Part shown: positions 1-8,658 of the stretch, piece after piece
Layout: the number at the start of each line of letters is the position of its first letter
Position numbering within the stretch: the first letter of the stretch is position 1
Assembly (NCBI GenBank): GCA_943908475.1
Contig: CALTTG010000015.1
Span: 11,139-75,138 of the forward strand
Direction of reading: 5' to 3'
DNA from: an uncultured Burkholderiales bacterium
Lineage (GTDB): Bacteria; Pseudomonadota; Gammaproteobacteria; Burkholderiales; Burkholderiaceae_C
DNA: 64,000 nucleotides
Translations under genes and position numbers: made by a program
The notes under the pieces: model-generated
Seen by the model: only the letters and a program-made list of their open reading frames with translations
What the model was told of the DNA's origin: nothing
The model's database searches: none

Positions 1-557
1 TCTTCGCTAAAAAAAGTCACCCTGTCAAACATATTAAAGACCGAAGCTTCTGCTGAGTCCAGAATATTGGCCTCTTTATAAAAAGCCTGACGGAGCAAAG
101 GGTTTTGCGCGAGTTGAGCCTTCGTCCGAAAAGCGCGAGATTCAAGCACCTCGGAACTGATCACCTTGTTGCAATGTTTTGGCAACAAATCTTTGACATG
201 AAGCAGATACTGACCGACGTATGCGTGCTGGAAGAATACCGTATCGTAAGCGTTTGCAGCACACAATCCTCTAAGCTGAGAAAGAAAAGAACGAGATTGA
301 TACCTGGAGAACAACAGAGAATTCCCGCCAATGAAATCAATCAAACCCTTCAGGGTGATCTTTGGTGGCTTCAGAACTAGCTGCTCAACATCAAATTTAG
401 AAGCGAGCGGGTGACCAGAGTCGTCAAAGCCTAGAAAGTGAACATCATCAAAGCCCGCATGCTTGAGTGCCACATGATATCCATGCAACGCGACCAGATT
501 ACCGCCGTCAATCGGAAAAGGGTAGGTCGGCGCAACAATGAGTGCTTTGCGTTTCAT
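1..557 (-). CDS. Glycosyltransferase, N-terminal part (runs off the window)
   Basis: Reading the minus strand from the ATG at 557 gives an open frame of about 185 residues to base 1 with no stop, so the gene continues outside the window. The N-terminus (MKRKALIVAPTYPFPIDGG) has the beta-strand then Gly-rich loop of GT-B fold, family 4-type glycosyltransferases, which is the acceptor-binding half; the donor-binding half is not visible. An AGGTGA ribosome site lies just upstream. It follows the 579-1730 glycosyltransferase by 21 bases in the same direction, so it is probably the third gene of that run and adds a sugar to the exopolysaccharide repeat. Acceptor and sugar cannot be told. Confidence 0.75.
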   Translation of the reverse strand, partial: MKRKALIVAPTYPFPIDGGNLVALHGYHVALKHAGFDDVHFLGFDDSGHPLASKFDVEQLVLKPPKITLKGLIDFIGGNSLLFSRYQSRSFLSQLRGLCAANAYDTVFFQHAYVGQYLLHVKDLLPKHCNKVISSEVLESRAFRTKAQLAQNPLLRQAFYKEANILDSAEASVFNMFDRVTFFSE

Positions 558-578
558 TCTTCACCTACTAACGTCATC

Positions 579-1730
579 TCAGGCGTTGACGATTCTGGAG
601 ATTGCCGCATCAAACTGCAAGCCGAACTGAGCGACATCTGGAATGGCTGCGGCCAAACTCAACGCACGTGTGGCGTTAGCGTGAGGCGCTCCCGACATAC
701 GATCGATGCACGCCAACATCCCGGCTACATCACCACCCGCAAACCGCCAATCTGGCGGCAAGAAATCTCTCATGCCGTCTCTGTCTGTGGCAATGACTGG
801 CACACCAACGCTTAACGCCTCAAGCATGGTCAAGGGAACACCCTCATAGCGTGACGGCATGAGAACAAGGTCAAAAGCACGGCAAAGCCGCCTCAAACCA
901 GGCGCGAACGGGATAAAACGAAACAACCCATGTGCATTTGATTGCGAGATCATCGCGCGCAGTTTCAAATCATCAGGCCCCTCACCGACCACAACGACTT
1001 GCGCCCGCCGTTCCATCAAGAAATTCAGCACCTCAGGTGATGTAAGCAGGTCATGCCCCTTTTGTGCAAAGTCGATACGACCAATGACGGCAAAAAAATT
1101 TCCGTCGACTGGCAACCCGAGAATACCACGTGCTTCAGCCCTAGTAACTGGCTCATCAGCAGAACCGAGCAAAGGATTAGGAACCGCCACAACTTGCGCA
1201 TGGGGCACATAACGGGCGATTTGCTTCCGAATGGTTTCACTGATGGTGATGAAAGCGCCGGGAAGGCGATAGTGAGCATTCAGAATCAGTTCGCGAACGT
1301 TCAACACATCCGCGCGCCCCATCTCCTTGAGTGTGTGGGCCATGGGTAAATAACTGATAGAGGCACATCCAGACCACAAAGCAGCCATAGCGCCAACGGT
1401 ACCGTTTTCGATGCGCCCCTGACAAAGAATAACTGGAGGACGTCCTAGGTTACGAAAATCACGGCATAGTCTGGCGATATCGAGGAAAAGCATCGGCCCA
1501 ACAATTACATTTGCCTTCCTCACACGAACTGTGGTGGGGCGAAGCGTCAAACCTGGCACTTGATCTGCCAAACGATGCAAACTATCGCTTAACCTATGAT
1601 TGCCTTCCCAGTAGAAAAAACTGATCCGCCAACGACCTGACAACAGCAAGTAGCGTACGGCCTCAAGACACATCAACTCATGACCGCCAAGAATTTTCGA
1701 GTCACTGAAAAAAATCAGGGGGCGAGTCAT
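579..1730 (-). CDS. Glycosyltransferase family 4 protein
   Basis: 383 residues, normal length for a GT4 enzyme. The C-terminal half carries the donor-binding signature: VVGEGPD near residue 250 and EGVPLTMLEALSVGVPVIAT near 295-315, with the two glutamates of the retaining GT4 E-x7-E motif. The N-terminus has a GGHE loop after strand 1. Such enzymes move a sugar from a nucleotide-sugar to a lipid-linked oligosaccharide on the cytoplasmic side of the inner membrane. The start ATG overlaps the stop of the upstream GT2 gene by four bases, so they are translationally coupled. Sugar specificity cannot be read from sequence. Confidence 0.9.
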   Translation of the reverse strand: MTRPLIFFSDSKILGGHELMCLEAVRYLLLSGRWRISFFYWEGNHRLSDSLHRLADQVPGLTLRPTTVRVRKANVIVGPMLFLDIARLCRDFRNLGRPPVILCQGRIENGTVGAMAALWSGCASISYLPMAHTLKEMGRADVLNVRELILNAHYRLPGAFITISETIRKQIARYVPHAQVVAVPNPLLGSADEPVTRAEARGILGLPVDGNFFAVIGRIDFAQKGHDLLTSPEVLNFLMERRAQVVVVGEGPDDLKLRAMISQSNAHGLFRFIPFAPGLRRLCRAFDLVLMPSRYEGVPLTMLEALSVGVPVIATDRDGMRDFLPPDWRFAGGDVAGMLACIDRMSGAPHANATRALSLAAAIPDVAQFGLQFDAAISRIVNA

Positions 1731-2500
1731 TTTTGAGCTCGCCCAATCAGTGTATTTTTATATCGCCCCAAAGTACACTTCAACCGATTTATTTTCGCAA
1801 GCGCTGCTGGCATTCCATGGCGAACAGCAATTTCTTCGTTTTCCCTGAAAATCGAGACATCTCCAGACGACAGGCCGCCCAAACGAAACCGAGCCAAAGG
1901 CTGGCTCGCTTTCACACCACGAACCCCATTCGAAATCAGCCTTGCCATCAAATCGTGATCGGCAGCCAACCTGTATCGCAGATCAAAAACACCGTGTTTT
2001 TCGTAAACCGCTGAGCGCACGAACAGCGTTGGGTGAGTGAACGGGGTATAAAAACGCCAATCGAATCCAAACGGATAAAGAGGTGGGGCGCTGAAATTCT
2101 CTAGCGGAAGCCCTCGGCCGATTTCAGAGCCATTTTCATCGATCAGAATGGATTCGGAATACAAATAACCCACGGAAGGATCCGAAAATGCCGACTCAAT
2201 CGTGCGTATGGCATCTGGTTCAAGCAAATCGTCTGCATTGATGATGCCAATGACTTCACCCCGGGCCAAGGCAATGCCTTTGTTCATGGCATCGTACAGC
2301 CCTTTGTCGCGCTCGCGGATGTGCCGAACAAAGGGAATTTGCGAAGTGACCTGCTCCACATACTCGCTTGTGCCGTCTGTGGAATTTGCATCTAGAACGA
2401 TATGCTCCAGCGGGAGAACGCTTTGCCCATGGATAGAGGCAAATGTTTCAGCAATCGTTGAGATCCCGTTGCGCACTGGAGTGATTATGGTCACGCCCAT
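1727..2500 (-). CDS. Glycosyltransferase family 2 protein
   Basis: 257 residues from the ATG at 2500; a GTG codon directly before it (2503) is an alternative start, and an AAAGGG site lies 8 bases upstream of the ATG. The protein opens with the GT2 strand VTIITPVRNG, followed by LDANSTDGT (UDP-binding), RDKGLYDAMNKGI and the metal-binding INADD (DXD-like) near residue 90, the order seen in GT-A fold WcaA/PssE-type enzymes. It is the first gene of a minus-strand glycosyltransferase run, divergent from the lyase gene at 2622. Role inferred: elongation of the exopolysaccharide repeat. Confidence 0.9.
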   Translation of the reverse strand: MGVTIITPVRNGISTIAETFASIHGQSVLPLEHIVLDANSTDGTSEYVEQVTSQIPFVRHIRERDKGLYDAMNKGIALARGEVIGIINADDLLEPDAIRTIESAFSDPSVGYLYSESILIDENGSEIGRGLPLENFSAPPLYPFGFDWRFYTPFTHPTLFVRSAVYEKHGVFDLRYRLAADHDLMARLISNGVRGVKASQPLARFRLGGLSSGDVSIFRENEEIAVRHGMPAALAKINRLKCTLGRYKNTLIGRAQK

Positions 2501-2587
2501 CACTCAAACCCTTTGTTGTCACCTGTATCCGACCAGATTAACATGAAAGCTGTGACTGAGCCTCATTGATCTGCGACGCTTTACTGA

Positions 2588-2608
2588 GCACCCCTCAACG
2601 AGGGGTGC
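2588..2608. promoter_or_regulatory. Perfect inverted repeat upstream of the lyase gene
   Basis: GCACCCCTC-AAC-GAGGGGTGC: nine paired bases around a three-base loop, ending 13 bases before the lyase start at 2622 and inside the divergent promoter region shared with the glycosyltransferase run. It has no T-run, so it is either an operator or a hairpin in the leader. A related GCACCCC...GGGGTGC repeat lies at 15257-15276, at the other end of the EPS locus. Confidence 0.5.
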
Positions 2609-2621
2609 AACACCTGAGAAG

Positions 2622-4520
2622 ATGGCCAACATGACGATTCATTTCTGGGTCAAGCCCGCCCAACTCTCTATGGCTTTGTCTGTCGCCACACTCACTGCGG
2701 TCTTTCCCCACGTAAGGGCACAGGACGCTGATCAGACGACGCTGGTTGAACAGTGGAACAGTCCTGTTCAGCAGGGTCCTCATGGGAGGGGGTGGGCCGA
2801 ATGGCTTTCCACCCGAGAACAGCAAACCAAGTTCTGGATCGACAACGGCCGAGATGACCTGAGCGAACCTGTCGGCTGGATGCACAACTACGTGGACCCA
2901 CAAGGCAACAGCACCTTGGCATGGAAACCTTTCAGCCCGCAACCGAGCAGAACTGATGTCAAGAATCGCGCCGCGTGGGTTGCGTTTAACAGATCACACA
3001 ACATTCGACAAGTTGTTGAAGCTGCACGCCTTTATAAGGTGACAAGTAAAAAGTACTATTTGAATTGGGTGTCTGAGCAGCTTTCCAGATACGCACATGC
3101 ATACAACACCTTGCCACTTCAGACCTGGGGTGGTAATGCGCGGCTGATGACACAAACTCTTGACGAGGCCGTTGTGCTGATTGATTTCCTTGAAGCCTAT
3201 CGGCTGACCGCAACTGACCTCCCCGATGAAACCAAACGGTTGTTCTATGACTCGTTGGTGCAACCCATCATTAAGAACCTTATAAGCTCGCCGATCAACG
3301 GGAATATCTCCATATGGCAAGCTTCTGCAATTTATATTGCAGCACACATTTTCGACGACAAGCCAGACTTGAAGAAACACTCCCTTGGCCCTGGTGGCTT
3401 ACTTGACAAATTAAAATCAGGCATTAACAAGGATGGCTTCTGGGCGGAAAGCAGCCTTGGGTACCAAGCCTACGTGCTGCGTGCCCTGCGCCCAGCGCTG
3501 ATGATAGCAGCCACACGGAACGACCGATATTCTTCTGCAGTATTTCAACACGCACGCCGCTTGATGGATTCAGCTCTGAGCGTGCGTATCGCAGCCGACA
3601 CAATTCCCAATCCATCAGATACCATCGGTTTGCCTGCATTCGTACAACGGGAATTTCATCTAGAGATGTTCCCTGCGCTGAGAACGAAGGAGGGGCTGGC
3701 AACGGCGCAGGCCAGAAAAACCTGGGCCACTTGGGCCTACCCGCCAGGATTACTTCAAGCGAATATCAACTCCGATATCAGCAAAGGTACACGCATCTTT
3801 CACGACAGCAAATTCGCCCTGATGAAGTTGAATGAATGGTCTGTCTTCTTCAAATACGGAGACCCCTCCGGACAACATTCACACAATGACAAGCTAGGCA
3901 TTGAGTTATTTTTCAACGGTACAGGCATCATGGTTGATCCCGGTACAGTCGCGTATGGCGACCCAATGCACGAAGGCTACTTCAAAAAATCCATCGCACA
4001 CAATGTGATAACCATCAACGACCAAGAAGCCAATGCATGGCGAAAGGAGGTTAAGGTGTCTGTCAGCGCGGAAGGCAACAAGATGGTGGGAGAAGACACT
4101 GGATTCATGGAGGGGGAGGGCATACGACGCAGTATTTTCCTGGGTGATCAATTCGTCATGACCACTGTCGTGAAGACAAAACCGCGAGAGGCCGTCGTGA
4201 GGGCCATACAGTCCTTTGAGTGCAATGGCATCCGAGCAATCAGCCCCACTAGGCCCGCGCAGCCCGATGAGCCGATTCAGAAAATTCCTTATCTCAAAGC
4301 TAGCCAGTCGTGGTTGCCCAGTCAGCAACATCAATTCACCATGATGTGCGAAGGCTCTGCCTTCTCTTTGAAATTTGCATCTGATGCCCCAACCTCGCTG
4401 GCTATGTTCGAGGCGCCCAAGAATCCGTACTCAGGCAAAGCAAGGTTCACTTTTGTGCAAACAACAAGAGGGGAAACCGCCACGTTCCATCTCCAGATCA
4501 GCACAAGCACATTAAACTGA
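2622..4520 (+). CDS. Secreted heparinase II/III-family polysaccharide lyase
   Basis: 632 residues. Residues 1-34 form a signal peptide (hydrophobic stretch LSMALSVATLTAVFPHVRA, likely cut before QDADQ), so the enzyme acts in the periplasm or outside. An all-helical alginate-lyase-like region (about 60-350, with TQTLDEAVVLIDFLEAYRL) is followed by a beta-sandwich region with GQHSHNDKLGIELFFNG and VDPGT near 425-445, the H-x-H/D pattern of the heparinase II/III C-terminal domain. It probably cleaves an acidic or amino-sugar polysaccharide by beta-elimination, plausibly the product of the surrounding EPS locus, for length control or release. It is transcribed against both flanking EPS runs. Exact substrate unknown. 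Confidence 0.85.
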   Translation: MANMTIHFWVKPAQLSMALSVATLTAVFPHVRAQDADQTTLVEQWNSPVQQGPHGRGWAEWLSTREQQTKFWIDNGRDDLSEPVGWMHNYVDPQGNSTLAWKPFSPQPSRTDVKNRAAWVAFNRSHNIRQVVEAARLYKVTSKKYYLNWVSEQLSRYAHAYNTLPLQTWGGNARLMTQTLDEAVVLIDFLEAYRLTATDLPDETKRLFYDSLVQPIIKNLISSPINGNISIWQASAIYIAAHIFDDKPDLKKHSLGPGGLLDKLKSGINKDGFWAESSLGYQAYVLRALRPALMIAATRNDRYSSAVFQHARRLMDSALSVRIAADTIPNPSDTIGLPAFVQREFHLEMFPALRTKEGLATAQARKTWATWAYPPGLLQANINSDISKGTRIFHDSKFALMKLNEWSVFFKYGDPSGQHSHNDKLGIELFFNGTGIMVDPGTVAYGDPMHEGYFKKSIAHNVITINDQEANAWRKEVKVSVSAEGNKMVGEDTGFMEGEGIRRSIFLGDQFVMTTVVKTKPREAVVRAIQSFECNGIRAISPTRPAQPDEPIQKIPYLKASQSWLPSQQHQFTMMCEGSAFSLKFASDAPTSLAMFEAPKNPYSGKARFTFVQTTRGETATFHLQISTSTLN

Positions 4521-4523
4521 GGC

Positions 4524-5349
4524 ATGCGACCTCAAGAAATTTCCCGCCAAGAGCAATTTGCGTTACCTGCCGTGGCACAGACCTACGAACACGGCCCAAA
4601 CGTGAAGATGGTCGATCTGAAGCCCAAGGGCACGGTTTACATATTTTTTTCGAGTCACGCGCTTTATCATCCGAACACCGAGGCCGAAGTCCTCCACGTC
4701 TTAGTGACAAAAGACAGGTACGAATGGACGCGGACTGTGCCCAGTGATGCCTCACGGATCATCTACGTGCGAGATTTATGGAAACAATGGTTTTGCAGTG
4801 AATCTCTCAAGGTATTGCATCACCCGACCCACTAACCGATATGCTGCGGCGCCTTGCAAGCGGCCTCGGTGATATTGTCTGTGTTGGGGTGTCTGCGGGC
4901 TCGTACGCCGCGGTGTGGAACGGCACAGGCCTTAATTCGCAGGCCATCTTCAGCTTTGCGGGATAAGCCGACCTTTCACTGGAAGTAGCAACCCCGCAGC
5001 AAGGCGCCAAAATTCGGTGGTGGCGCACATGAAAGACAAAGCATACTCAGTCACACATTTGAGAGACGCCTTGTAGAAAGGGCGATCCGCAATATACCAC
5101 GTGCATGTCAGCCACAGCGCACAAGATCTACCACATACGCGCATTTTCAAGGTCCATCAACATGTCACGGGTCTCGCCTTCCGATCAAAATTGCATAGCG
5201 TGCCATTCTCAGGCCGAGCGCTCACCTGGCTGATTCAGTCTAGAACGCTTACCAAGTATCTGATGGGTCAAATTTCTTGCTTGCCAGCGCAACCGTCGAA
5301 AGTGCTGAAAATACTGGTGCGCCAGACCACTTGGCCCGCTCCGCGCTGA
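4524..5349 (+). pseudogene. Decayed alpha/beta-hydrolase-like protein of polysaccharide loci
   Basis: Three reading frames join into one protein. Frame A (4524 to about 4800) gives VYIFFSSHALYHPNT, RYEWTR and IIYVRDLWKQWF. Frame B (about 4801-4966) gives ISQGIASPDPLTDML and then IVCVGVSAGSYAAVWNG, a G-x-S-x-G-type nucleophile elbow, ending IFSFAG at a TAA. Frame C (4969-5349, with an internal TAG at 5074) gives IYHVHVSHSAQDL and FRSKLHSVPFSGRAL, resembling the His-containing C-terminal end of the same fold. The order matches a family of short hydrolase-like proteins I recall from O-antigen and capsule clusters; that family assignment is from memory. It starts 4 bases after the lyase stop, so it was probably co-transcribed. 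Two frameshifts and one nonsense codon indicate it is dead, unless the sequence has errors. Confidence 0.6.
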
Positions 5350-5387
5350 ACAGGCTTGTTGTCGCCGCCATCAAGTAGGGTTTTGCA

Positions 5388-6593
5388 TCATGTTTTAGCG
5401 CGAGACAAACAGGCCATCGACCCCAGCAGCGTGAACACCACCAACAAATAGGCCACTGAGCCTGCAGCCACCGGTTCTGCCATGCAGCTGAGCAGCACGG
5501 AGAGGAAAAGGCACAATGGCAACGCATTAGTAATCAAATGCTGCCGTTGGCGCACAAGTTGTGCGGCAAACACCAAATGCACCGCAAAAAAGCACACCCA
5601 GGCGATGAATGCCAAAATGCCGCTATCCCAAAGGGCATCGAGCCAAAAATTATGCGCAAAGAACTCAGGCAGGCGAATTTGTCTGCCGCCCCAAAAGTAG
5701 TCTCCATAGTGGCTCAACATCGTTTTCCACACGTTATAGCGGGGCGTGTCGAGGCTGCCACGCTCGAACGCGACAAACACCGTCGAAGTGAGGTGTTCAA
5801 TATTTAGCACCACAAGCGATGCGACCGCCGCCGACACCGCAATGGCGCCCCAAAACCAGGCGATGATCCGGCTCAGGCTCCACCGGGTGGTTCGCAACTG
5901 TTGGGCTGCGATGAAGTAAGTGATCAAGCAACTCACGCCAAACGCCAACAAAGGGGTGCGGTTTTGCGTGGCCACGTTTGAAGCAAAGCCAGCCAAGGCT
6001 GAAACCAAGCCCACCCCCCAGAACCATCGCCCGCCAGCAGCCTTTGGACCGAAAGCGATCAAAGCAGGAAGCATGCACATGGCCAGCGATGAGTACATGC
6101 CCATGTGCGTCTTATGCACTGGCATGTCTGTGACGATGTCCAAGGCGAATGTTTTGAGCAGGATCTCGCCCTGCAATATGAACCCACTGTTCATGGCACT
6201 CGCCAAGGCAACCAGTGCAAAGCCGGCAGCAATGGCGATGTACGTAGCAGGCAAATGGCGCGCCCTTGTGGCTGGGCCAGCCAGCGCGTAGCCCACCGCA
6301 TACGCCATGCACCCAAAGATGGCGATCTTGATTGTGTAACTGAAGTCAACGAAGCCATGGAAGTACAACACCACCTGATGGAGCAAATTGGCAGCCATCA
6401 GCGCCATCCCGCATGCGACTAATCGCATGTCGAATGTTTTGCCCAACACGCCCGTGAAGGCCAGCACAGTGAGCATCATGAAAAACGCGCCAAATACCAC
6501 TGGTGGCAATTTGATGCCAATCAACATGCCAAGCCATGGCAACAACCAGAGCATGGTCGGAAAAATCACTTGTGCGGGCGGTGCTTTGCTCAT
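5388..6593 (-). CDS. O-antigen ligase/polymerase-like membrane protein (Wzy type)
   Basis: 401 residues with about ten to twelve hydrophobic segments and one larger periplasmic loop before the last segments, the O-antigen ligase/Wzy (Wzy_C) layout. The loop region contains RYNVWKTMLSHYGDYFWGGRQ and HNFWLDALWDSGILAF, matching the (H/Y)N-x-(F/Y)L-x3-x-x-G style motif of this family. It would polymerise lipid-linked repeat units on the periplasmic face, after flipping by the 8655-9995 protein. It is the last gene of the eps operon and its ATG overlaps the upstream GT4 stop by four bases. Ligase versus polymerase cannot be settled from sequence; context favours polymerase. Confidence 0.8.
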   Translation of the reverse strand: MSKAPPAQVIFPTMLWLLPWLGMLIGIKLPPVVFGAFFMMLTVLAFTGVLGKTFDMRLVACGMALMAANLLHQVVLYFHGFVDFSYTIKIAIFGCMAYAVGYALAGPATRARHLPATYIAIAAGFALVALASAMNSGFILQGEILLKTFALDIVTDMPVHKTHMGMYSSLAMCMLPALIAFGPKAAGGRWFWGVGLVSALAGFASNVATQNRTPLLAFGVSCLITYFIAAQQLRTTRWSLSRIIAWFWGAIAVSAAVASLVVLNIEHLTSTVFVAFERGSLDTPRYNVWKTMLSHYGDYFWGGRQIRLPEFFAHNFWLDALWDSGILAFIAWVCFFAVHLVFAAQLVRQRQHLITNALPLCLFLSVLLSCMAEPVAAGSVAYLLVVFTLLGSMACLSRAKT

Positions 6594-7687
6594 GACGCCA
6601 GAATTTCGCGGTAAAAATCACGATGCTCCTGGGCACAACGTTCCCAGCTGAAACGCCTCAGAACTGCCGCTGCAGCTTCTTTTAACGGGTCAACTGCTGC
6701 CGGCGAGAGGAAGTTGTTGAGCAAGACTGTTAGTTCGCCTTGCGTCTGGAAATAGTGAGCACCATTGCCCGCGATTTCTCGAAACACTGGAATGTCTGTG
6801 CAGATGACAGGGCATCCCGCAGCAAACGCTTCCAGCAGGGGCATGCCAAAACCCTCTGCAAGCGACGGATACACAAAAGCGGCGGCGCCTGCATAGGCTG
6901 CCCACAACAATTCGTCGGGCCCGGTGACCGTGATGAGACCTCCCTTGCACTGAGCCTCCAACCGTGCGCGTTCGTCGTCCGACAGTGGCTCACCACCAAA
7001 ACATACCACTGGATAACCCTGTTGTGCCCATTGGCTGCTCAGGTAGGCATGCCAGAAAGCGCCAAAATTTTTGTAGTGGTCCCGTTTGCCCACATAGAGG
7101 AGGTAGGGTCGACCACCCGTGAGGCGCCACATGTCCTGAACGGCGCTTTTGGCCGGCGTGCCAAGGTTGAACCCATGGTGAATGACCCGGATCGGCGGCA
7201 GGCGGCCTTTCACCGTGGCCCGCAGCGCTGATTCAGTCGCGGCAGAAATGCATACTATGCCGTCGGCTTGTGCGATGGATGCCATTTTCCAATCGCTGTC
7301 CTTCGCGTTGTCGCCAAAATAATGCGGCATCTGCTCATGCAGCATGTCATGCACCGTGATAACGCGCTTGGTACCCCGTGGCAACCGCACTGGGGCGCCA
7401 AAGTAAGTTTCGTGGAAAATATCTGGGCGCTGCATTGCCACTTGAAGTTGCACCCAGCATTTGTTGACTTTATTCCGCGCTTTACCTGTTTTCCGAATGT
7501 GGGGAAGCGGCACCCCGGAGACCTTACCCTGTTTGGCCAACACAGACAAATAACTGTTGTCATACAGCGCGCCGACGACGAGCCCTGACTCTGCATCCAA
7601 AACTCGCTCAGCCACCTCACAAACATAGCGTGATATGCCGCCAAAACGCTGCATGGAAAATATCTTGTGATCGTATAATATTTTCAT
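6590..7687 (-). CDS. Glycosyltransferase family 4 (mannosyltransferase-like)
   Basis: 365 residues. N-terminal MKILYDHKIFSMQRFGGISRYVCE with the GGISRY loop is typical of the mannosyltransferase-type GT4 group. The C-terminal Rossmann half has LLYVGKRDHYKN near 205 and PSLAEGFGMPLLEAFAAGCP near 285-305, with the catalytic glutamates of the E-x7-E motif. The start codon overlaps the previous gene by four bases (ATGA) and its end overlaps the polymerase gene, so translation is coupled. Since gmd in the same operon makes a GDP-sugar precursor, a GDP-mannose-derived donor is plausible but inferred. Confidence 0.88.
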   Translation of the reverse strand: MKILYDHKIFSMQRFGGISRYVCEVAERVLDAESGLVVGALYDNSYLSVLAKQGKVSGVPLPHIRKTGKARNKVNKCWVQLQVAMQRPDIFHETYFGAPVRLPRGTKRVITVHDMLHEQMPHYFGDNAKDSDWKMASIAQADGIVCISAATESALRATVKGRLPPIRVIHHGFNLGTPAKSAVQDMWRLTGGRPYLLYVGKRDHYKNFGAFWHAYLSSQWAQQGYPVVCFGGEPLSDDERARLEAQCKGGLITVTGPDELLWAAYAGAAAFVYPSLAEGFGMPLLEAFAAGCPVICTDIPVFREIAGNGAHYFQTQGELTVLLNNFLSPAAVDPLKEAAAAVLRRFSWERCAQEHRDFYREILAS

Positions 7688-8658
7688 GCCTTCCAGCCGA
7701 TCATCTTTTTCACACGCTCTGGTTGAAAACCAAAGGCGGACAGAATTTTCCGGGCTACCTTCTTGATTGATTTTTTCAGCTTTTCACTCAAGGGGATTTT
7801 TGAGACGAGTCTGAATGATTCAAGGAGTTGCTTGTCTGGTTGCAAGGTGGGCGGCAAGCGCACAACTTCTCGGGACAGCATCAGATCAACTGCTTGGCCC
7901 GGCGCTGATCCACAGTGCATGCCAGAACCATCAAACCCTTCATTGTCGACATACGAGAATTTTGGCGTCACCGAATAGGCGCCTGCCTTGAACTGCGCGT
8001 AGGAAAATCGTATGGCCCATGAGTCAATGCTCCCGTTCATTTGCATATCGAGCATTTCTGACATGTCGTCACCGCCACGGTTGAACCGCCAGCGCTGCAC
8101 CCAATCCCATCTGAATCGGGCATAGTCCCTGACCTGCCAATCGATTTGCTGCCAGCGATCTGCCCAGGTCGCCCAGCCCCAACTGCTGTTGCGCACTGTC
8201 AAGTACACATCATGGGGATGGTCTTTCAAAGCTGGCATTACATCTACTGGATGGCCGAAGCCAGATATAGAGTAAATACGCTTGTCACGGTCAAAGTGCG
8301 ACAGGCAGTCATTCATGTAGCGCAGGAAATGCGGCGAGGTGACCAGGTCGTCCTCGAGAACAATCAAACGCCTGTGCTGTTTGATCAATTCACTCACACC
8401 CGTGATGATTGACCGGGCCAAGCCGAAGTTTTCATCACGGGTAACAACCGATACTTTCAGAAACCCATGTGATTCCTCTTTGATGACTTCCCTGACAAGA
8501 CGCACTCGTTCGCTCAGCTCCGCTCTTTTGGGCGCATCAGAAAAAATGAACAATTCAGTTTGGCCTGCCAAGGAATTAGCCCGCAAGGCGTGCATCACGC
8601 GTCGGGTGTGATCTGGCCGCGCATACACAAACAGCGCCACAGGAGCGTACAGGGTCAT
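7684..8658 (-). CDS. Glycosyltransferase, GT2/GNT-I-like
   Basis: 324 residues from the ATG at 8658, which overlaps the flippase stop by four bases (ATGA). The longer open frame upstream is only antisense-like sequence inside the flippase gene. The N-terminus APVALFVYARPDHTRRVM and the later LIVLEDDLVTSPHFLRYMND (with an EDD metal-binding motif near residue 105) resemble the GNT-I-like, GT-A fold sugar transferases common in bacterial polysaccharide loci. SSWGWATWADRW and the Asp-rich VDNEGFDGSGMHCG near the end are also typical of that group. It probably adds one sugar of the repeat unit in the cytoplasm. Confidence 0.85.
   Translation of the reverse strand: MTLYAPVALFVYARPDHTRRVMHALRANSLAGQTELFIFSDAPKRAELSERVRLVREVIKEESHGFLKVSVVTRDENFGLARSIITGVSELIKQHRRLIVLEDDLVTSPHFLRYMNDCLSHFDRDKRIYSISGFGHPVDVMPALKDHPHDVYLTVRNSSWGWATWADRWQQIDWQVRDYARFRWDWVQRWRFNRGGDDMSEMLDMQMNGSIDSWAIRFSYAQFKAGAYSVTPKFSYVDNEGFDGSGMHCGSAPGQAVDLMLSREVVRLPPTLQPDKQLLESFRLVSKIPLSEKLKKSIKKVARKILSAFGFQPERVKKMIGWKA

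Noticed and set aside
105..380. Plus-strand frame of 91 codons at the left edge
   Set aside because: The minus strand here reads as the N-terminus of a glycosyltransferase with a proper ATG and ribosome site at 557.
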